A DNA stretch of 64,000 nucleotides from Papaver somniferum. Lineage: Eukaryota > Streptophyta > Magnoliopsida > Ranunculales > Papaveraceae. Numbering within the stretch: position 1 is the stretch's first letter; the number at the start of each line of letters is the position of its first letter. A model generated the notes under the pieces. That model saw nothing but the letters and a program-made list of their open reading frames with translations. It searched no databases and was not told the origin of the DNA. Shown in pieces: positions 12,991-24,400 of this stretch. A program made the position numbers and the translations under genes. The stretch is taken from the NCBI RefSeq assembly GCF_003573695.1, contig NC_039366.1, positions 159,220,770 to 159,284,769 on the forward strand, given 5' to 3'.

Positions 12991-13660
12991 AGTTTGTATC
13001 AGATCTCACTATTAGATCTTACATGGGCAACAATAGATGATAGCTAGTATCAGTTAGTGAATTATATTAGTTTAGAAATGGATTGGACCGTGAGATAAAT
13101 CTTAATCATTAAAAGCTATCAAGAACTAAAAGATTATTGGATGATTGATTTGTTTTTCTTGTTGAGTGTACATTTTAAGAAGTAAAAATTGTAGGTTGAA
13201 CCAATTATATTATGCTTTAGAAGCTGTCAGGGATTTAGAGAATAAGTAGTTTATAGTTTTTCTACCACGTAGTCAATCCAAGACTGAAAAATTAGTGAGG
13301 TTAATTGTTCTAATAGATCCCAAATTCACTTTGAAACTTATTGCGTAGCTTTACATATATCTAGAACCATTAATCTATTGAAGTAGAAAGTTAGTGTGAG
13401 GAACATAAATTTCTCTATTTGTTAACATTTAAATTAGTTGAACCTAAAGCCACAAATTATAGTTGTAGAAAACCATATAGGTATGTGTTTCATTTCTTAT
13501 TGTTTCGAACTCTTGAAATGAGTTACCTTTTCGCGCATATGTAAGTATGAGCAGTACTTACAATTAGTCGAGAGATAGTTTTTCTCTATAAGGTGGGGAG
13601 TTTTGAAGACTAGAAGTATGGATTGATTTTCGAGGACGAAAATATATAAGGTGGGGAGAA
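12991..13660 (+). other. Array interior 3 (670 bp, non-coding)
   Basis: Same as interior 2, including the mutated primer site at 12994-13005. It leads into LTR 4 through the same purine tract. Confidence 0.85.
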
Positions 13661-16600
13661 TGTAAGGACCCTCAAGCTCGTCAACGTTATTAGACCAGTC
13701 ATGAGACGTTTTAGCCGTTAATGACTCGATTAGATTAACACGAACGTTATTCAATAGAAATTAATATAACAACGATCTAGATACGAAACTAGTATCACTA
13801 GCTAGGTCTCGAAAAGTAATACGCAATAGACTATGCGAGTGTGTCAATCGGTTACAGGACGAAGAAGATTTATCAGATTAGTATGAAGGGAAAAATAATA
13901 ATTTTGTTTCAGACCTGGGCTGCCCTTAGCCAGAGTGTTGGGTGAGTAAATCTTGATGGATAAACTTCAACCATCGAACCGAAGAAAGTCATTTTCTTCT
14001 TCCTTGTTCTTCTTTCTTCTCATTCATTCTTTTCCCTATGTTTCTCCTCCCTGTCTCTCTGTCGATCTTAGATTAGAGAATTTAATCTTGAATCTTGCTC
14101 GGTTTGGTAATCAGATGGTGCTGAAGTTGGTTTAACTTTAGATGAAGAAGAAACGATGGATCAAAGAGAAACATATAGTTAGGGTTTGAACTGGAGTTCT
14201 AGTTATGAAGGAATTGATTAACTAAATGAAGATTTGGGTGGTTGGTGATGAAGAACAAAGTGGGTGGATGTTTAATTGAAGTTCTGAAGGTGTTTGGAAG
14301 ATGAATTGAAGAATTAGGGTTTCGTTCAAAATTCATCAAATAATTGGAAGATGGAATTGATGATCTAGGAGGACGATTATACATGGGTTTTGAGTAATTG
14401 AATGGTTGGGGTGGATTTACAAGTGAAGTTCAGTCTCAATCGATGAATCTCATGGTGATGACCAATTCTAGGGTAAGAGAAGATTACTCTAGAGATTCAG
14501 TAGCAGTAATCGATGTGATAGCAAACTCACAAGGTATTAGGGTTTGTTCTTGAGGACTTTGGGTGAGTAGATACAGAGGAGATGATTCTGGGTTGAATTG
14601 GTCTTGAAGAGGATTGTCTTGAGGTAATTGTCTTCCTCTGTAAATTTAGTGAAGTTATTATTCTTTATATTGATACTCAAGTTGAGTTGTTGTGGATGTA
14701 TGAATATGGAGCTTTAGATGTATGTTTAGGAAGTCAAAGGTGTTGGTGTTGTCTGTGAGATGATGAAGTTGGCAGGGTTGTACATTAGGTGTTTTTGTAA
14801 GGAATGAGATGGAGATGGTAATAATACTGAATTTAGTGGTGATGCAGATGGTATGAGTCGAATGTGTCTAGGTTTGGAACTATAAGATAGTGATGCTGAG
14901 AGTTGCAGTTGATGCTAATTGAGTCGATGGTGTTTTAGAGAAGTGTTTACAGGTTGAATGTACTTAGGATTTGAATTGTGTATGGATTGAAGATAGTTAT
15001 ATCTTGAGTTACAGAGAGTTGGGTTGAGACAGAAATTGAAAGGATTGGTGGTGGAGGTGTGTTGAATCAATTAGTGATTTAGGAATGGAGATTACAGTTG
15101 GGTGGTAGTGTTGAGTTGAGAATGAAGTTGCAGGTGTTATGGGTGATTATACTAAAAGTGTAGGAGCCGCAGTTTGTGTTAGTGATTGAGTTAGGTTGAT
15201 ATGTAGTGGTAGATGTAGAGTTATTGATGGTCTCGGTGGAGGCTTGCATCTGCTACCTAGAGGTAAGCTGTAATTGTGTTTGTAACTAGATTATGAAGTT
15301 ATTTGAATGAATGGTATGAATAGTAATTGTATGAATTCTGTTCTTGAAACTTAAGCCTATTAGTCATCCCAGTCAGATATGTGACTAGTTTGCTTAGCTG
15401 ACTCAGTTAGTCTGACTGAGGCCAATATGAATTTGACATACCTGAATCAGTCTTGTTGATTGAGTTGACCCAAACCGATTCATGTTTGACTCTTTGACCG
15501 ACTTAACCTTTTGAGTGGACCTTTGACTGGCATTGACTGTTAGTTGACTCCTTCTGAGAAAACGTTGACTATTAGTGACCTTTAGTTGTCTCAGATGGAC
15601 CGGACCTTGTGTAATGGGCTTGTTTAGTGAATCTTGGGCTTAGGACTAATTATCCTAAATTAATGTTTGGACCCCTTATGGTCTGAATTGGCCTTTGGCT
15701 TCTTTTACTTAATTGTATATTTTCTTACGATTTAGCTAATAAGTTGTAGAACCAATCTAATTGAATTAGTAAACCTTAGATATGCTAAAGATAGATAATG
15801 AAAATAGTGTAGAAACATAAATGGGCTTAGAACCATTAGATAAACTTGTATGAACCTTGTATGATCCTTTTGGCTAATTTTTTCAGAATGATTGTGTGAT
15901 TAACAATTAGTCTTTATTAACAACGATCGATACAAAAGATGAACCAGTGGATCGTGGATCTCGAGGTAGGCATGGCCTGTCATCAAATCAGGTGGGAATT
16001 CTGTAACCTTTTTGTAATCATTAAGTTACTTTATCTTCGAGCATGATGAGTCTTTATTTTCTGTGAGCATGTGGTTTGTAATTGAATGGGTATGTTGTGT
16101 GCTATGCGTAGGGTAGTTCCCCGCGAAGATTGTTTGTGATTCCCCATAACTCTTTGCTAAGTTTAGTAGGGCAGTGCTACGTTGTTTGAATATTACTTAG
16201 TAGCACGGCTTTACCCCGGATAAATATTATTACATTTTATTGTCTTAAGATAGTAGTCCGGTTTTACCCCGGTTAAATAGTATATATACTACATTTTATT
16301 TGGGGATATCACTCTGTGCATATCATACTTGATTGTTCAATCTTAGTAGAATGATTGGGTTACTATGACCTTGACTTAGGAAGAAATTCTAGGTTCATGA
16401 CTGGATATGGTTATTATTTGGAGACTTCGGTCTACGAATAATGATTGGGCCTTTTGTAAACCTGTTGTGCGGGGTTAGATCATAGTAATCAAAACTTTAT
16501 TATATTCTAGACTTAGATGGTGGCATTGGGATTTATGAGGTGTACGCATTCCACGTTAATATCTTACGGTACATGGATTCCTGCTATCATTTGAACCTGG

Positions 16601-17231
16601 AGTTATTCCTAGCATCTTCTTCTCCATTGAGTGAGACGAGGTTTGGATAACATATGTTTAGGTTGTTTAATTCTTTTTTCATAGATCCATCTGGTGGTGG
16701 ATCTTTCACGGATATTGCCACTATGGACGCAATATCTGTGGAAAAGAGTTGAAGCAATCTTCTGCTTCGTGTTGTGTGTAAAAGGTGTTATCTGTTTTCT
16801 TCTATTATTCTGTTTAAATTTCATTATCTCTTAGAACCGTGAAGCATGTTAGTGATTACTTCTAGGTTATATGTTTCCATTGGGAACCCCTTTGGGATGA
16901 TGTGCTCACTCGCTCCCACTTCAGTTTCAGTAATCAAAAGAAATGGTGCGCGTGAAGATATTTGTTATCGTAGCTTAAAGCTTCTTGCGATGTTAAAGAT
17001 ATTACGAATCTTTTATATATCTTTATTCTTTATTATTTTTTGTAAAACAACACATTAATATATTCATAACACAAGAGAGTTCTTCATTTATAAAATATCA
17101 GAGTGTATGGGTTTGTTTTTTCGGGATTAGCTTATGTAACTGAGTTTTCTTAAGATCGGTAATACATGTTTGATGCTTCAATTAGGTTGTAATCCTATTA
17201 TATAAGCAGGTGATTATGTTGGGGCGTCACA
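13661..17231 (+). repeat. Array LTR 4, long form (3571 bp)
   Basis: It aligns with LTRs 1-3 at both ends, but has 1670 bp more in the middle (15188-16857). Without that block it is about 1.9 kb, like the others. It ends GGGGCGTCACA, then the right TSD aattc. A 3.5-kb LTR is within the range for Tekay-type elements, so this may be the original length. Confidence 0.85.
15188..16857 (+). other. LTR 4-specific 1.67-kb block between 10-bp direct repeats
   Basis: GTTAGTGATT occurs at 15178-15187 and 16848-16857. LTRs 1-3 have a single copy at the equivalent place. Either LTRs 1-3 descend from a copy that lost the block by recombination between the 10-bp repeats, or LTR 4 gained an insertion. The block has no terminal inverted repeat and no TG...CA ends, which favours deletion. 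It includes a short repeated motif around TTTACCCCGG (16211 and 16264). Confidence 0.75.
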
Positions 17232-17236
17232 AATTC

Positions 17237-17394
17237 TTCAGGTGGAGGGATCGTTTTTTGACATGAGGAAATTATGTGATCGTCATATCTTGTCTTTCAC
17301 TCATCGCGTCTGAGCCTGACTCATGTAATTACCTGTCAATTGGATTTTCTCGATAGAAGAGACTTTGACCGAGGGAATTGATAGTATGCGCCTG
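17237..17394. other. Unassigned spacer between array and solo LTR
   Basis: 158 bp, continuing the sequence interrupted at 5911. No ORF or repeat recognised. Confidence 0.5.
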
Positions 17395-20300
17395 TGAAAA
17401 AGCGGGGGTCTAACAACCACACCCAATAATTCGATTAGAAATTTGTATGGACAAACTCCAATATCCTTTCTAGAGAATCAACTAGACAGTCAGACTCAAT
17501 CTAGATAAAAAGTATATCAAAGAGTTTATATCTCAATCTCTCGATTTGATATATATACTCAAGCAAATAAAAATCTGCGAGTCTTTATCAAATACTAGAG
17601 AGATAACTTGGATGGTACCAAAGACCAATATCCAAGTGTCAATCAATTTAAATCAACAACAAAAAGGTCGGATATTTTAATTGATTGTACAACGCACAAC
17701 CTGTGATATTTCAATTATATAAACAAATATAATGTGAAATAGAAATAACACAGACACCGGAATTTTGTTAACGAGGAAACCGCAAATGCAGAAAGACCCC
17801 GGGACCTAGTTCAGATTGAACACATACTGTATTAAGCCGCTACAGACACTAGACTACTCCAAATTAACTTCGGTCTGGACTGTAGTTGAACCCCCAATCA
17901 ATCTCACACTGATCCAAGGTACAGTTATGCTCCTATGCCTCAGATCCCAGCAGGATGCTACGTACTTGATTCCCTTAGCTGATCTCACCCACAACTAAGA
18001 GTTGCTACGACCCAAAGTCGAAGACTTTAATAAACAAATCTGTATCACACAGAAAACTCTACGGTAATAGATAAATCCGTCTCCCATGAATATACCTACG
18101 ATTTTTGTTCCGTCTTTTGATAAATTAAGGTGAACAGGAACCAATGTAGTTAATATCGGATTTCGGTTTGTCTCGGTCAGAGACCGGTACACTGGTACAG
18201 TCTTGTATCGTGGAGATTTCAGTTCCAAATTTCGGTGCGATATCGGTTTAAAAATTTATACATATAACCATGTTTCAGTGACATTTCAGACTCTTTCAAG
18301 TTTCAAATCACCAAATACCACTAATGCTATGGAAAAGAAAAAAGAATAAAATCTCGGTCCACGTTGCACTTTCTCACCACTCGTTTACCAAGTGTCAAAC
18401 CGAAGAAGCAAAGAAAATTTCTTAGAGTCTCATGTTTATCCTCTTATTTTTGTTCTTCACTGAGTGATTTCCTCACTTTCTATATCTACCCTTTCACCGC
18501 TAAAGATCTCTATTTAATTTGAAGATTAGGCACTTTTGTTTGGTTTGTATTTGTGGATAGTGATGAGACTTTTGGCTGGGGATTTTTGTAGATAGTGATG
18601 GGACTTCTATAATGGTTACTTATCGATCTTAATCATCATAAAAATCCAGTTTCAATTAGTTGATGGTGATTAATCACTGAGAGTTCAATTTCAGGAAGAT
18701 TGAAACCATTGGTGATTTGGTTGGTAATTATTTCAGATTATTTAATAAGATCAATCATAATTTAAGCATCACTCTTATTCATTCTGTGAATCAAAGTACT
18801 AATAATCCTTTATTCATTCTTCTGTGGACGTGAATGACCAGGTTAATCTCTTCCATTAAGATTGAACTCTACTCTATTAATATTTTTTATACATTTAAGA
18901 CCTAAAAATATCGGCCGATACAGACCGATTCTAGCCGAGACATACTATTCCGGCCGAAATAATCGGGAAAATCTCGTCTGGCGATATTATGAGTTCCGTC
19001 TCGCTCTAGGGACGAGATGCGGAATTTCGGCGAAATTTCGGACGAGATGGCCGAAATCGACTACACTGACAGGAACCAATCAATAAACCGGTCTTATATT
19101 CCCGAAGAACAAACTAGTATTATTGATCACCTCACAATAATCTTAATCGACGCGGCGAAAAAAGATATTATGGAATCACAAATGATGGGACGAAGTGTTT
19201 GTGATTACTTTTATATCTTGCCTATAGGAGATATAAAATCTCAAGCCAATTATTTCAATTGTACTCGTACGATAGAAACAGCCAGATCAGATGACATAAC
19301 TACAAGAAAAGTAGTATCGGTCTGGCTTCACAATCCCAATGAAGTCTTTAAGTCGTTAACCTGATTTAGAAGAAGAAACCAAAGATTAAAGGAGAATTGA
19401 CTCTAGCTATGAAACTAGTATCACACGTAAGGTGTGGGGATTAGGTTTCCCAGTTGCTAGAGTTCTCCCTTATATAGTTTTCAAATCAGGGTTTGCAATC
19501 AATGTTAGCTTGGTAACAAAGCATTCAATATTCGCCGTTAGATGAAAACCTGATTATATTCAAGCTAATATTTCTCAACAGTTGGATCGAAAACTTAGCT
19601 TGTTACACACAAATGAAATGTCCAATTTTGGGTTTACGAACCGTTCCCAAACATTAACATTTGTTGGTTCAACAATAGTTAACCAAATGGTTAGCCATAT
19701 GATTACTTTCATATCAACCATATTCTTCTTCACCATAACTAGTTCAAATGACTCGAATGAACTAGTTATAGAGTTGTTCAATTGCTTAGATCTTATGTAA
19801 CTACACAAGACACAATCGAAGCAAAAACGGTTTGATTCACTCGAATCGGTTCATGAACTTTATAGCCACGGTTTGCAAAAGCATTCCTTAGTTTAAATAA
19901 ACATGAGTTCAAGAACAATCGGTTTTAGATATAACCTTCTCAAGTTCGCGGACTGGGTTCGCGGACTTAAGCTCATGGAAGGAGTTCACAAACTCCAGCA
20001 GAAATTCTCGGGTCGAGAACTTCCGCCAGTTCGCGGACTTGGATCACGCCACTTCCATTTCTCTTGATCAACAAAGTTCGCAAACTTTGGTTCAAGGAAT
20101 AAGGACTTATACATATATGTGTTTCCACAACAATGCTTATATCCCACCAATGGTTATGTAATCTAAACTCTCATTTCAATCATTGAAACATTCTCAGAGG
20201 ACGGATATAGCCGTTATTCACAGATCATTTTTCGTCAGAGCAATTTTTAAAGTGATTGAAACATAACATGACTTTGGTCACTAGGTAAAGATGAATTCGC

Positions 20301-20689
20301 TAAAGCGAAATCTTACCAACACATATTTCGAGAAATAGACAGGCGAGATAAACTCGTCTAGAAATAACATATGTGCATTATGAAAGTCTATATATAAAAA
20401 CGACTTTTGTCTCAAGAGTAGGAGATAGAATAGATAGACTTTAGAGTGACAGATAAGTTCAAGTCTCCACATACCTTTTAGTCGATGAAGATCCACCAGT
20501 TCCTTGAGTATTCCTTCGTCTTGTATGATGATTTCCATGGAGTTCTTGAGCTTAACTACACTTTTTATCCTAGTCCGAGACCTTTAGATATGTAGGCTAG
20601 AAATCAAGACTTATAGTTTTGATCACTAACATTGACAAACATGCTTGAGATAGCAACGCATGTGAGTTTGACCGAGCAATGCTCTAACA
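17395..20689 (-). repeat. Family S solo LTR (copy 2), TSD gcctg, with an internal insertion
   Basis: Plus strand runs TGAAAAAGCGGGGG to GCTCTAACA. gcctg stands at 17390-17394 and again at 20690-20694, an exact 5-bp TSD, so a complete element inserted here and recombined down to one LTR. It is 3295 bp long because of an insertion at 18146-19068. At 19940-20090 the micro-repeat zone has a different motif (AGTTCGCGGACT) from copies 1 and 3 (GTACGCATAC type). Confidence 0.9.
18146..19068. mobile_element. Short DNA-type insertion in solo LTR, 9-12 bp duplication
   Basis: Flanked by ACAGGAACCAAT at 18134-18145 and 19069-19080. The related LTR around 30645-30660 has this sequence once and continues without the insert, which is an empty-site control. 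The left end begins GTAGTTAATATCGGATTTCGG-like sequence; the right end, reversed, reads GTGTAGTCGATTTCGG, an imperfect inverted repeat. Duplication length suggests a MULE-type (9 bp) non-autonomous element, but the class is uncertain. Ends are rich in TTTCGG/CCGAAA. No transposase is seen; the ORF at 19017-19364 spans the edge and is not a gene. Confidence 0.65.
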
Positions 20690-20694
20690 GCCTG

Positions 20695-21194
20695 AATGAG
20701 TAACGTGTATCCTGAAGCTATGGTCTCGGATCCTTCTCTTGTTTTACTTCAGTGATAATAGCTGATTGTAATTGTATGTCGAGTAACAGAGTTTTACTTG
20801 AATTGTTGGCACTTCATATTTCTTTTCCCTTGGTAGGTTCATGTGCGAATATATTCTCCTTCTCATTTTTAGGTGAACTGAGGTCCCATCGGAAAATGAT
20901 ACTGGACAATCGTTGGTATAGCCGAGATGGAGGCGCATCGAGACTTAGTCGTACAATTGCTAGGACTCCTCTTCTTTCTTACGGGGTGACTGTTGAGATA
21001 ACATATCGAACGACAACTTTGAATCTTCGGATAAGTATGAGCTTTGTCCGAGCAATGTATTGGAAGCTAGTTTCATCTTATACTTTATCGCTTTCTAGTC
21101 ATGATCCTCTGAAACAGGAAAACGACAAGTTGCCTCCCGGCTGGTGATTTATGACCTTATGTGGCTCTCCAACGCTTGTCTAGGTCACGAATTT
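20695..21194. other. Unassigned interval with a 131-codon open frame
   Basis: Between the solo LTR and the next S LTR. A plus-strand open frame at 20752-21147 has no recognisable domain. A CTCATTTTTAG/GT sequence at about 20870 resembles a splice acceptor. It continues the fragments at 4062-5906 and 17237-17394. I do not call a gene. Confidence 0.3.
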
Positions 21195-21576
21195 TGAAAA
21201 AATCGGGGGGTCTAACAACCACACCCAACAATTCGTTTGGCAATCTGAGAGGACTTACTCCAATATACTTTCTAGAGAATCAAATAGACAGTCAGACTCA
21301 ATCTATAGAAAAGTATATCAAAGAGTTTAATATCTGTAACTCTTAATTCAATCCGCAATCAGCAAATAGAAATCTGCGAACCCGATTGAATATAAGAAGA
21401 GTTACTTGAACGGTACCAAAGACCAATGTTCAAGTGTCAATCAATTTAAATCAACAACCCAAGGTCGGATATTCTAATTGATTGAACTTAACGCACAACC
21501 TATGATATTTCAATTATATAAAAAAAATATAATGCGGAAAAGAAATAACATAGACACCATAATTTTGTTAACGAGG

Positions 21577-21892
21577 TGTAGTGTAACAATTACAACTACA
21601 AGATGAATTTGGATAAAATAGCAGCAAGCTGCCTTCTCTCTGATAAATCAGAGCCTAAACTTCAATTGAAGTAATTTTGGTTTTCATTACATGAGTTTAA
21701 GAGAGAACAATGATTGGTCTTTAATAGCCCAATCCTCTCTAATTGTATCAACGGCTAATAATACATCTTAACTCATTATAAAACTCGAGGAAATGACTCT
21801 AGGATAAACACACTCACTAAATGGTTAGTTACACCCATCAGTAACTACTCAGCAATGTAATGTTGTGCATCGTGAACCTGTGGAACATGACA
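21577..21892 (-). repeat. Reina-like 3' LTR (316 bp)
   Basis: Plus strand TGTAGTGTAACAATTA to GGAACATGACA. In element orientation it starts TGTCATGTTCC, directly after a purine tract. Confidence 0.9.
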
Positions 21893-21907
21893 TTGCCCCT
21901 CCCATTT
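21893..21907 (-). promoter_or_regulatory. Polypurine tract of the Reina-like element
   Basis: Minus strand AAATGGGAGGGGCAA, immediately upstream of the 3' LTR; the expected plus-strand priming site. Confidence 0.85.
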
Positions 21908-22742
21908 AGAGATCCTTGTCCTCAAGGATAAAGTCTGGAAACTGAGCTTGGATGTGAGCAGCATCCTCCCATGTTGAATCTGTTGGGTCTGAGTTGCACC
22001 ACTGCACCAAGACTTGGGGAATTTGAGATGTGCCTCTGACAGTAGTTCTAGTGTCCAAAATAACAGCAGGTTCAATCACAAACTGGCCTGCATCGTCCAC
22101 CAATGGCAGCTGAGGTGAGAGAACAGCTTGTAACCCAATTTTCTTCTTCAATTGAGAGACATGGAAGACTGGGTGGATCCTAGACCCCACAGAAAGCTTG
22201 ATTTTATAATCAACAACTCCAATTATTTGTATGACTTCAAAAGGACCAAAATATTTGGCAGATAGCTTGAGGTTCTTTCTCACAACAACTGATGTTTGCC
22301 TGTAAGGATGTAGCTTCAGGAAAACTAAGTCACCCACCTCAAAGTTTCTGTCAGACCTCTTTTTATCTGCAAAAAATTTCATTCTGCTTTGGGCCTTGGA
22401 GAGTTCTTCTTTCAACAGTTGCAGCATAAGGTCTCTTTCCTGCAAGTAGTTTTCCACAGTGGCAACAGAAGTAGAAGAAGGAATGGGAAAAACCAGGTGA
22501 GGTGGAGCATATCCATACAATGCTTGGAAGGGATACATTTTTAGGCTGGAGTGGTAATTGATGTTAAACCACCACTCAGCTAAAGCTAACCACTGCACCC
22601 ACTGTTTAGGGTGATAACCTGTCATGCACCTCAAGTACTGTTCAACACAGGCATTTGTTCTTTCAGTTTGCCCATCAGTTTGAGGATGGTAGGTAGAACT
22701 GAGCTTGCCAGAATTGGCTAATGAAGATCTTGTCCCTGTCAC
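21906..22742 (-). pseudogene. Integrase C-terminal half and chromodomain
   Basis: 278-codon frame starting inside the integrase core (STYHPQTDGQTERTN, the conserved segment before the third acidic residue, with E in NACVEQYL). It continues through the GPF/Y-type region (KYFGPFEVIQIIG) to a C-terminal chromodomain (VLVQWCNSDPTDSTWED), which directs chromoviruses to particular chromatin. It ends close to the purine tract, as expected for the end of pol. It is joined to the upstream part (22901-23650) only through a frameshift. Confidence 0.85.
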
Positions 22743-22900
22743 TCACAATGAAGGCCATGAAGTTTGAACACATGAGAAAGAAACTCCTTAGCAACTGTGA
22801 TGGCAGTGAATGAGTGGACAAGAGGAATGAAGTGACTATAGTTGGTCAATCTATCCACAACTACTAGAATGACATTCTTTTTAAAAGACATGGGAAGTCC

Positions 22901-23650
22901 TTATATGAAGTCTAATGAGATGTGTTGCCAAGCAGTGTCAGGTATTGGAAGTGGTTGGAGGAGACCACATGGAAGTGAGTTTTCGCCCTTATTGCATTGG
23001 CACACATCACAAGTAGTGACAAGCTGAATGATATCAATCTTCATGTTAGGCCAAAAGAAGGAGGTTCTAGCCCTGTGATAAGTACCATTGATTCCAGAAT
23101 GGCCTCCAACAGCTGAGGCATGCAAGGAATGCAATATGGAAGATCTTAGTGCAGTACCTGAGCCAACATAGAGTCTCCCTTTGAATCTTAAGATGCCATG
23201 TGCATAAGAATAGTTGTCCTTAGTTGGAGTCACAGTGAGTTGAGTAATAAGTTTCTGTGTTGTTGTTTCTGACTCATAGCTAGAATGAATTTCTTGCACC
23301 CACTGAGGCTGAGATAAAGATAGTGATGAGCAAGAGGCAGTAGGAAATCTGGATAAGGCATCAGTAGCCTGATTTTCCAATCCTTTTTTGTACTTAATGA
23401 CATAGTCAAAACCCATCAATTTGACCAACCATTTTTGTTGTAACGTAGTAGACAATTTCTGGTCCATAAGATACTTCAAACTCTGATGGTCTGTATGAAT
23501 GATGAACTGGTGACTGCATAGATAGTGCTTCCATTTTTGAACAGCCATGACAATGGCTAAAAATTCTTTCTCATAGGTAGAAAAAGCCGATGCCTTAGGA
23601 CCCAATGGTTTGCTGAGAAAGGAAATGGGTTTACTATTCCGCATAAGCAC
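22901..23650 (-). pseudogene. RNase H and integrase zinc-binding region
   Basis: 249 codons. RNase H part: FSTYEKEFLAIVMAVQKWKHYL and HTDHQSLKYLMDQK, the usual E and D motifs. Integrase HHCC part near the end: H in LHASAVGGHSG, then CDVCQCNK. The frame stops at a TAA just after SLDFI, which holds the first catalytic Asp of the integrase core. A second frameshift separates it from RT at about 23650-23810, so no intact polyprotein can be made. Confidence 0.85.
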
Positions 23651-23742
23651 AACACCAATCCCGCTGAGAAAAATCAGGTAGGGCCAATACTGGGGCTGAA
23701 GTCATAGCAGTTTTGATGGCAGAGAAAGCATGAGTGGCAGCA

Positions 23743-24392
23743 TCATTCCATGCAAAAGAATCCCTCTTGAGTATATCCGTGAGTGGCTTGAAAATATTGC
23801 CATAGCTTTTTAATAAATTTGCGGTAGTAACCTGTAAGCCCTAAGAATCCTCTGAGCTTCTTCAGTGTTTGTGGTTTTGGCCAAGTAACCATGGCTGCAA
23901 CTTTATCAGAGTCTGCAGCAACACCATTGGCAGTGATAATGTGGCCAAGGTACTCCAGTTGTGGCTGAGCAAATGCCCAATTGGATAACTTGGCAAATAG
24001 AGAATGCTTCCTCAATAAAGCTAATGTAAGCTGCAAGTGCTCCATATGTGCTTCAGTGGATGGATTGTAAACTAAGATATCATCAAAGAATACAAGTACA
24101 AACTTACGGAGATATGACTGAAATACCTCATTCATGAGGGCTTGAAATGTTGCAGGGGCATTATTAAGCCCAAATGGCATGACTCTGAATTCATAATAGC
24201 CATGATTAGTGCGAAAAGCAGTCTTGGGAATGTCTGATGCATAAACTCGGATTTGGTAGTAACCTGAACGAAGATCTATCTTTGAAAATACCACAAAACC
24301 GTTCAACTCATCTAGCAATTCTTCTATAAGAGGAATGGGGAATTTGTCTTTGACAGTAATGTCATTGAGTTTACGATAATCGACACAGAAAC
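23743..24392 (-). pseudogene. Reverse transcriptase, main part
   Basis: Contains [29 protein letters not shown], the catalytic FFDDILVY at about 24079-24090, the thumb motif LEYLGHIIT and [15 protein letters not shown]. Upstream codons toward 24392 read [15 protein letters not shown] sequence, right up to the MITE junction. It continues at 24959-25428 on the far side of the MITE, in the same frame, because MITE plus duplication is 558 bp (3 x 186). It loses frame at its C-terminal end near 23800. Confidence 0.85.
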
Positions 24393-24400
24393 GCCAAGTT

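Larger units (their letters stand above)
5912..17231 (+). mobile_element. Tandem array of a Tekay-like chromovirus derivative (4 LTRs, 3 interiors)
   Basis: Head-to-tail LTR-int-LTR-int-LTR-int-LTR. Every LTR begins TGTAAGGACC, and each ends at a GTCACA. Each interior is 670 bp, starts with an initiator-Met primer site three bases after the LTR and ends with a purine tract (AAGGTGGGGAGAA) directly before the next LTR. The text before that tract (TTTCGAGGACGAAA) is typical of the 3' end of Tekay/Del chromoviruses. The whole array has a single 5-bp TSD, aattc, at 5907-5911 and 17232-17236. One insertion followed by unequal recombination between LTRs explains this. No gag or pol is recognisable, so the element is non-autonomous. 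Confidence 0.9.

Noticed and set aside
8340..14384. Small ORFs recurring three times in the array (for example at 8340, 10917 and 13497, and at 8793, 11373 and 13953)
   Set aside because: They recur only because the 2580-bp unit recurs; they span LTR/interior borders, run on either strand and have no domain.
5912..17231. Array as a classical satellite
   Set aside because: Each unit contains a primer site, purine tract and LTR borders and the array has an LTR-type 5-bp duplication, so it is a retroelement array.
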